Origin: Sindora glabra
Lineage: Eukaryota; Streptophyta; Magnoliopsida; Fabales; Fabaceae
Length of the DNA stretch: 64,000 nucleotides
NCBI GenBank assembly: GCA_020226215.1
Contig: CM035230.1
Coordinates: forward strand, 1,759,501-1,823,500
Reading direction: 5' to 3'
A program made the position numbers and the translations under genes. The notes under the pieces are model-generated. The model searched no databases, was not told the origin of the DNA, and worked only from the letters and a program-made list of their open reading frames with translations. Positions 58,061-64,000 of this stretch are shown piece by piece. Each line of letters starts with the position of its first letter. The first letter of the stretch is position 1.

Positions 58061-61000
58061 AATTTTTAATGTCAGTTACAAACTCATGTATATATAGGCA
58101 TCATTATCTGTTAAATTATTCCACATTTATTAACAATGATGTGAAAAAATACATAATAATGTTAGTTTTATATGAATAATACCTATTATCATTTTTTAGA
58201 ACCACAATGTTAAAAATAACAATATTTAACTACGGTTGTTTTAAATAACCAATATGGTATGGCTTTAACATTTTTGCTTTTTCTCTTTGCTTAGCCCTAT
58301 CTCTCTTTTCCTCCCTGCCTAGCCTCATCTCACACATCCTTCCTTCTAACACTCCATCTTTTGTACTTCTTCCGTATCTAATCTTTTCTAATTAACCCCC
58401 AATATCTCCAATGACACTTTAGAAGCTCAATTTCAACAAATTTAAACACTATAAGAAAAAAATGAAAATGATGAAAGTTTATATTCAATATTTGTTGATA
58501 AATATATGAGGTTACCACTCTCTAAAAAAGCTATCTTAAGTTTAATATCTATAAATGCAATTAACATTCATGATAATTTAATGTATAATATTACACATTT
58601 CATATAAATAAATAGTAGATAATACCATTAAATGTCAAAAGAAAAAAAATGGAATCAAGTTTCTTACTTGTATGAATTATAAAACTTGTATTAAAATGAA
58701 AGGCAACAAAACATAATTAATTTTGAAATAAGAAACTAAGTTGCAAGAGCAAAACATAAAAGTTAAGAAAGTTAAACTTTTTAGAGAATGCCTAATTCCA
58801 CAGATTTACATACAAGCTAACAAACTTTTAATATTGCAAAACAATTAATGAGCATAAATATAAAAAATTCAAAAAAGTCATCTTAAGGTTAAAATATGAG
58901 TATACCTTGGGAGAAAGAGAATCATTTTAGGGTTGGAAAGGTTTCACAATAAAATTTGTAAATAGTGCCATGGTTTCACCTTTTTTATTTTCATCTCATG
59001 CCCTATGTTTTGAACTATTTTAATATTACATGTTTGTTCCTAATAAAAAATTGATGTGTATAGTAAAATAATGTCATTTAACTATAGAGGACTAAACATC
59101 AATTATTAGATAAAAACTTATATCATAAACTAAAATATTTAGTTTATAAATGTATTTCAAATAAAAAACTTCATAATTTTACAATTTAGTAGCATTAAAA
59201 TTATTATTTTTTGCATTGAATAATCATGTTTTCCTCATACAATTATTTAGATACAAATAATAATAGCAAAATACAAATACACTTTAAATAAACAATCTAA
59301 TAAATAACAATAGATACAATAGCAACAAATGTAAAAACTTCATAAGTCAAAATGTTTTTCTTATGAAATTGTACATGTATAAATAGCAATAGATTGAAGA
59401 ATATACCTTAAATAAAAAGAAAAAGTGGAATACCTTTTTTCATAATTCTTTTATATTGCTTGAAGGTTTTTGAGTTAGAGGATGTAAATTGTTATAAATT
59501 AATAATAAATTATTGTAAAAAAAAAGTAGCATCATGAATCTTGCTTAATGCAAGATTGAAGATGCTGCTTCTTCTTCCATTAATTTATCATTACTTTGTA
59601 ACCTATTAAAGTTTGACATAATAATTTTGTATCTATTAACCTTGAGGTTTTTTATTGTTTGTTTGCTCTAAACTTTTGAGTGTTCTTATTTTTAAGTGCA
59701 AGAATGGTACAAATTGCTTTATATGTATCAAAGTTTAACATAACACATAAAGAAATCAATATATAGATTCTAGCACTAAAACACAAGAATGGTCAAATAC
59801 TTATATCAAATAAGGCAATTAAGTACCTTAAGGAGAGCTATCTTGATAGATTATTAATTTATTTCAAATAGTAAAGAGGGTCTTATTTACAAACTAAGAA
59901 CAAATTAATGATGAACTATCACAATACTATTGATGAACTATCAGAATGTGTAAACTATTGATGAGCCGTCATTATAAATCATGTAGATTACTAACATTTA
60001 GACCTCATATTACCTATTATAGATGAAAGCCATCTTTTATACATCGAGTACTGAAAAAAATTAACATCATATATTGAAAATTCGTAAACATCATCCTTAG
60101 TAAATGTTTACTACCACGATTTATTACAATTAGGTAATGCTTTGATAAATGACTACTACCACCATTTATTAGAGTTAAGGAATTAGTACTATATATTTAT
60201 ACATCGGTTTGGTCAAATAAATGATGTGGTATCATCCCAATTATAACCATATAAGTTTTATAATAAATAATAAATGTAATTTTTTATGACTTTTGCATCT
60301 TGGCATTTTTTCTAAAAGCACATACAATTAAAGTCATTTTTCTAACAACATTAACTAGTAAACATGTGTAATAATATTGCAATTAGTCATTTAATCTCTT
60401 AGCTTTGAAGAAAAGTGATGATCAACATTTACATAATATCTATGAAGTAGTCCTTTCTCCTTACTTTCATATCCATGGAAAATTTTAACAAATTATGTCC
60501 TAATATAAAAGATGCAAGACTTGCAAATAATTGCATAGATGAGCAGTAACTTGCATCTTAGCAATTGATAATCAAACAACATTAATCTTGTATTGTCCTT
60601 GTATGCCACCTAAATAAAATGGAATAAAAGAGAAACTTCAAAGTGAAAACCTAAATGAAAAAAGAAATGAAAGAAAAATGAACTTTTAACATAATTTATA
60701 GGTAGTACATGACATTCTACATTAGTTATTAATTGCAAAACTAATGAGTGTCCAAATAACATTTAGATGTTAGTTTATCATACAACCATCATCTTAAGTT
60801 GACCTATGCTTGACCCTTTATCTCCTCTTGAAAAATTAGACTTTATAATGTTAGCTTTTTATTTAAACTAATTTTATAAGATGTACTTATTTACAAATGT
60901 GTCACTATACCATTATGTATGTAGATTTTCTCATTAATCAATGTAAATATGGTATTGTTAAAAGGAAATTTTATAGTAATGTTATAACATGTTTTATAAA

Positions 61001-61190
61001 AGGATCTCTATTAGTTATGTTTCAAGGGGAGAGACTTATTAAATTAGAGGTTTGATCTTTGGCATGAAATCTTAAAGACTTGTTAGGAAAAGGTGTATTG
61101 CCTATCTAGCCATGATCAAATATTTGAGTTAACTAACTTTATATTTAAGTAAAGTTCCAATTTTGTGTGAATTTTTTTGATGTTTTTCTA
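58061..61190. mobile_element. Foreign block between protease and RT, unclassified
   Basis: In Tekay-type elements protease and RT are a few hundred bases apart, but here about 3 kb intervenes. It contains a block shared with 6600-7000, a CT-rich leader-like run (58270-58400), the word CACTATAAGAAAAAAATG at 58447 and ACATCGGTTT near 60213. The last two resemble CACTA-element termini and subterminal repeats. No transposase frame and no matching right terminus were found. Confidence 0.4.
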
Positions 61191-61800
61191 GAAAAACTAC
61201 TTGGACTATCACTTATCAAGAGATTGAGTTTGACATTGACCTAGCACCTAGCACTAAACCAATTTTCATGCTTTCTTGTCAAATGGTCACAATTGCATTA
61301 AAGGAACTAAAGGTGCAATTATAAGATTCGGTGGATAAGAGATTCAATTAGCTTAGTTTGTCATTGTTAGGAGCCTTTATGTTGTTTGTTAAGAATAAAA
61401 ATAGATCTCTTTAGCTACGCATGGAACTAGATCTCTTTATCAATTCATAGACTACTATGAACTAAATAAAGTAGAAGTTAAGAACAAATGCCCCTTGCCC
61501 TTATATTGATAATTTATTTGACCAACTGCAAGGTGTGAGACCTTTTTCAAAGATAGATTTATGGTTCGAGTATCACTAATTGAAAATTCAAGAGGTTAAT
61601 ATTGAAAAAGTGGTGTTTAGGATGTGAAATGGGCACTATAAGTTCTTAGTCATATCTTTTGGTTTAACCAGTGCACTAGTGACATTCATAAATCTCATGA
61701 ATAAAGTGTTTATGCTCTTTATGGATAAATTCATGAATATTTTCATAAATGATATATTAATGTATTCAAGTAATAAGGAAGAATACACCTAATATCTTAT
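61191..61800 (+). pseudogene. Element E reverse transcriptase remnant
   Basis: Pieces in family order: IDLAPSTKPIFMLSCQM, LKELKVQL, FVKNKNRSL, YYELNKVEVKNKCPLP, then a frame-shifted palm. The catalytic box reads NIFINDILMYSSN at 61739-61777, where relatives have F-V-D-D-I-L: the first Asp is Asn (codon AAT at 61748-61750). More than ten stops. Confidence 0.85.
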
Positions 61801-62560
61801 AATTATGTTGTAAACCCCACGTGCACATTAGTTGTATGCAAAGAATTTTGGATGATTAGTGTAAAATCTCTAGGATAGGTGGTGTCTTATAATGAAGTAT
61901 AGGTAAACCCTTAAAAGGTAAAGGCTATAGAGAAAAAGGAAAAGACCCACTTCTATCATAGAGATTTAAAGTTTCCTGAGGCTAGTAGGGTATTACAAAT
62001 AGTATATCAAGGATTTTTCTAAAATAACTACATCATTAACCAAGTTGACTAAAAAAAGTGTTAAGTTTGTATGGTGGGATGATTGTAAGAATAACCTTTA
62101 ATGGCTATAAGTATGTTTGACATTAATTCATATGTTGGATTTATCATTAGGTACTAATGGGTTTGTAGTTTATGTTTCTAGGGATGGTCTTGATTGTGTG
62201 TTCATGCAAAATGGAGAGGTTATTGCTTACACCCCTCATTAGTTGAAAAAACATGAAACTAACTATCTAACTTTTAATTCAGAAATGCCTACAATAGTAT
62301 TTGTTTTTAAAATATAAAAAGGCATGATTTATATAGGGAGAATTATGAGATTTATACTAATGATAAAAATATAAAATATATCTTTGACAAAAAATTTCAC
62401 ATTTAATGCAATGTAGAGAATGGAGCTTGTTAAAAATTATGATTTCTTGATCCTTTATTGCCTTAGTAAGGAAAATGTTGTGACGGATGTGCTAAGTAGG
62501 AAATCATTAGGTACTTTAGCTAGTACATAATTGAGCACCCAAGGAATATTGCTTACTCTA
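61801..62560 (+). pseudogene. Element E RNase H remnant
   Basis: Reads LDLSLGTNGFVVYVSRDGLD, then FMQNGEVIAYTPH, stop, LKKHETNYLTFNSEM (62134-62285), and further on LVKNYDFLILYCLSKENVV-TDVLSRKS near 62430-62510. These are the RNase H core and its junction with integrase. The first catalytic Asp of the domain is lost. Confidence 0.8.
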
Positions 62561-63945
62561 ATAGTTATGGAATCTTTTATAATTCAAACATTTAAAAAAC
62601 TTTGAAAAATAACCCCTAATATAGCACTTTGAATGGAGAGGCAATAGTAGATCAAAAAGATGATCTAACCATTAATGAGAAAGGAGTGATTCAATGCTAA
62701 AGGTGATTTTGGGTCCTTTATAGTGAGTGGAATGAATTCTATTAGGCATATTATTACTTTTACATCATGCATCCTATTGTAGGAGCTTTTCTAATAGAAA
62801 AGGATAAAAAATGATGCATTAGATTTTATGACTAAATATTTAACAAGTCAATAGGTTAAGGCAAAGTACTAGTGATCTGTAACATTACATTAATCCTTGC
62901 AATTCCAAAGTAGAAATAGGAATATAAGACCATGGACTCTTTGATAACCTTGCCAAAGTTCTCTAAAGGATATGATTCCATTTTGATATTGATGGACCAA
63001 TTAACCAAAATAGCATACTTTTTTATTAGTCAAAACTAATTACTCAATGGCATAATATGCTTAGGTGTATTCAGAAAAGATTATTCCACTTTATAGGGTC
63101 CCTATTACTATCATATCAGATAAAAGCATTCAATTTTCTACTCATTTCTAGAAAATTTTCCACTAAGCTTTAAGGAAGCAGTTATGTTTCAACACAACCT
63201 TTCATCCATAAATGAATGAATAGTCTAAAAGTACAATTTAGGTGTTAAAGGATATGCTTAGAGCACATACCTTAGAATTAGAGGGTAGTTAAAAGAGATA
63301 TTTATCATTAATAGAATTTTCCTATAACAATAGTTATCAAGCAAATATTAAAATGACTTTTTTTAAGGTGTTATATAAGTAGAAATGTAAATCCCTTATA
63401 GATTGGTTTGAGCTAGGTGATTTAAATCTTTTAGGGTTAATTTGGAGTCATATGCTTTAGAAAAGTAAAAATCATATGAGATTAGTTGGATATTGCTTTA
63501 AATAAAAAAAAGTCCTATGCACATAAGAGGAAGAGAAACATAAAATTCCACGTGGGAGACAAAATATTCCTCAAAGTCTCACTAGTGAAAGGAATCACAT
63601 GCTTTAATAAAATGAGAAAACTTACACCTTGTTGTAGAAGATCATTCCTAATTCTTAGATGCATTGGAATGGTAGCCTACCATTTGGGGTTACTATATAG
63701 TTTATATGCCATTCATAATGTGTTCCATGAGTTTATGCAATAGATGTATATGCCAAATGTTTCTCATGTCATCAAAGAAGAACCCCTTCAGTTGGAAACT
63801 AAATTATCTTATAAGTAATAGCTTATGAGGATCCTTGATTGTCAAGTTCAAAAATTAACATAAAAGGAAGTATTATACGTGAAAGTATTATAGAAGAATC
63901 ATAAGAAGAAGGATGCCATTTGGGAGCTAAAAGCCAATATATGGT
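62561..63945 (+). pseudogene. Element E integrase remnant
   Basis: The core starts near 62930 with TMDSLITLPKFSKGYDSI (first catalytic Asp kept), continues VPITIISDKSIQFSTHF near 63100 (second Asp kept), while the Glu block is changed (stop and Lys in place of the expected SER). A 5'-to-3' conserved C-terminal part sits in the 85-aa open frame 63486-63743 (KRKRNIKFHVGDKIFLKVS, VHNVFH-like AIHNVFHEFM), followed by EEPLQLETKLSYK. Pol ends near 63945; no 3' LTR start is visible before the window edge. Confidence 0.82.
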
Positions 63946-64000
63946 AAAAGTAACTCCATTAATTTGGAAAAGCCTAAGCCTTTGACTTCACTATTAATAG

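Larger units (their letters stand above)
53240..64000 (+). mobile_element. Element E: Tekay/Del-like Ty3/gypsy retrotransposon, cut by window edge
   Basis: Domain remnants follow in gypsy order on the plus strand: gag (53275 and 56740-57500), zinc knuckle (57458-57499), protease end (57930-58050), RT (61240-61790), RNase H (62080-62520), integrase (62880-63945). A degenerate primer site (TTTGTGGTACTGTCTAATAG around 53240) precedes gag. The 3' LTR lies beyond the window. Two extra blocks split it: an opposite-strand LTR (53751-56732) and undefined sequence at 58060-61190. Confidence 0.85.

Noticed and set aside
58447..58465. CACTATAAGAAAAAAATG as a definite CACTA-transposon terminus
   Set aside because: No matching inverted terminus, 3-bp duplication or transposase could be found, so it is kept only as a hint.
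1..64000. CRISPR array
   Set aside because: The direct repeats found have long, unequal or no spacers and are tandem or LTR-derived; the sequence is plant nuclear DNA.

Overview
The window looks like gene-poor, repeat-dense nuclear DNA from a flowering plant, probably a eudicot. It is very AT-rich, contains many long LTRs, has tRNA-iMet-type primer binding sites, carries Ty1/copia and Ty3/gypsy polyprotein remnants of plant type, and includes a decayed piece of plastid 23S rRNA gene plus a fragment of a plant-type copper ATPase gene. I cannot name the species from sequence alone. No intact host gene is visible; nearly every recognisable coding segment belongs to a dead retrotransposon.

Layout. 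1-4620 is the only stretch that looks low-copy: a degenerate simple-repeat patch, a slightly GC-richer unrecognised segment (540-1700) and, on the minus strand at 2416-2631, an HMA5-like copper P-type ATPase exon fragment. 4620-12046 is old repeat debris (tandem repeats, an LTR-like segment, a possible DNA-transposon remnant, a gypsy-type LTR copy ending near 10609, a foldback MITE-like hairpin). 12047-14985 is a small LTR element (element A) that keeps gag, protease and the integrase tail but has lost RT, RNase H and the integrase core. 15.1-25.1 kb holds direct repeats of one LTR family (ends at 16241 and 25084, the first followed by a primer binding site), a plastid 23S rRNA fragment and a different ~3.2 kb LTR starting at 17207.

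25710-41743 is the best-resolved part, a four-level nest. A minus-strand Ty1/copia element (D) with ~0.27-0.29 kb LTRs was interrupted at GATTA by a minus-strand Ty3/gypsy element (B, 28190-38032). B is bounded by 111-bp TRIM-like LTRs with a perfect 5-bp target duplication. B was then hit by a plus-strand ~1.6 kb LTR (28611-31885), which contains another ~1.68 kb LTR of the same family (28995-30670).

44644-47218 is a solo LTR with an exact GTCTC target duplication and unusual GC-rich palindromic and tandem arrays. 48150-52219 is a minus-strand LTR of the same family as the one at 17207. From about 53240 to the window edge runs a plus-strand Tekay/Del-like gypsy element (E): gag, zinc knuckle, protease, RT, RNase H and integrase are all recognisable but riddled with stops. 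Its gag is split by an opposite-strand ~3 kb LTR, and there is extra sequence between protease and RT.

Decay is dominated by C-to-T and G-to-A changes wherever I could compare copies (111-bp LTR pair, plastid rRNA fragment, RT catalytic Asp-to-Asn changes), as expected of long-methylated heterochromatin. Boundaries given to the base are those fixed by LTR termini or target duplications; the others are approximate.
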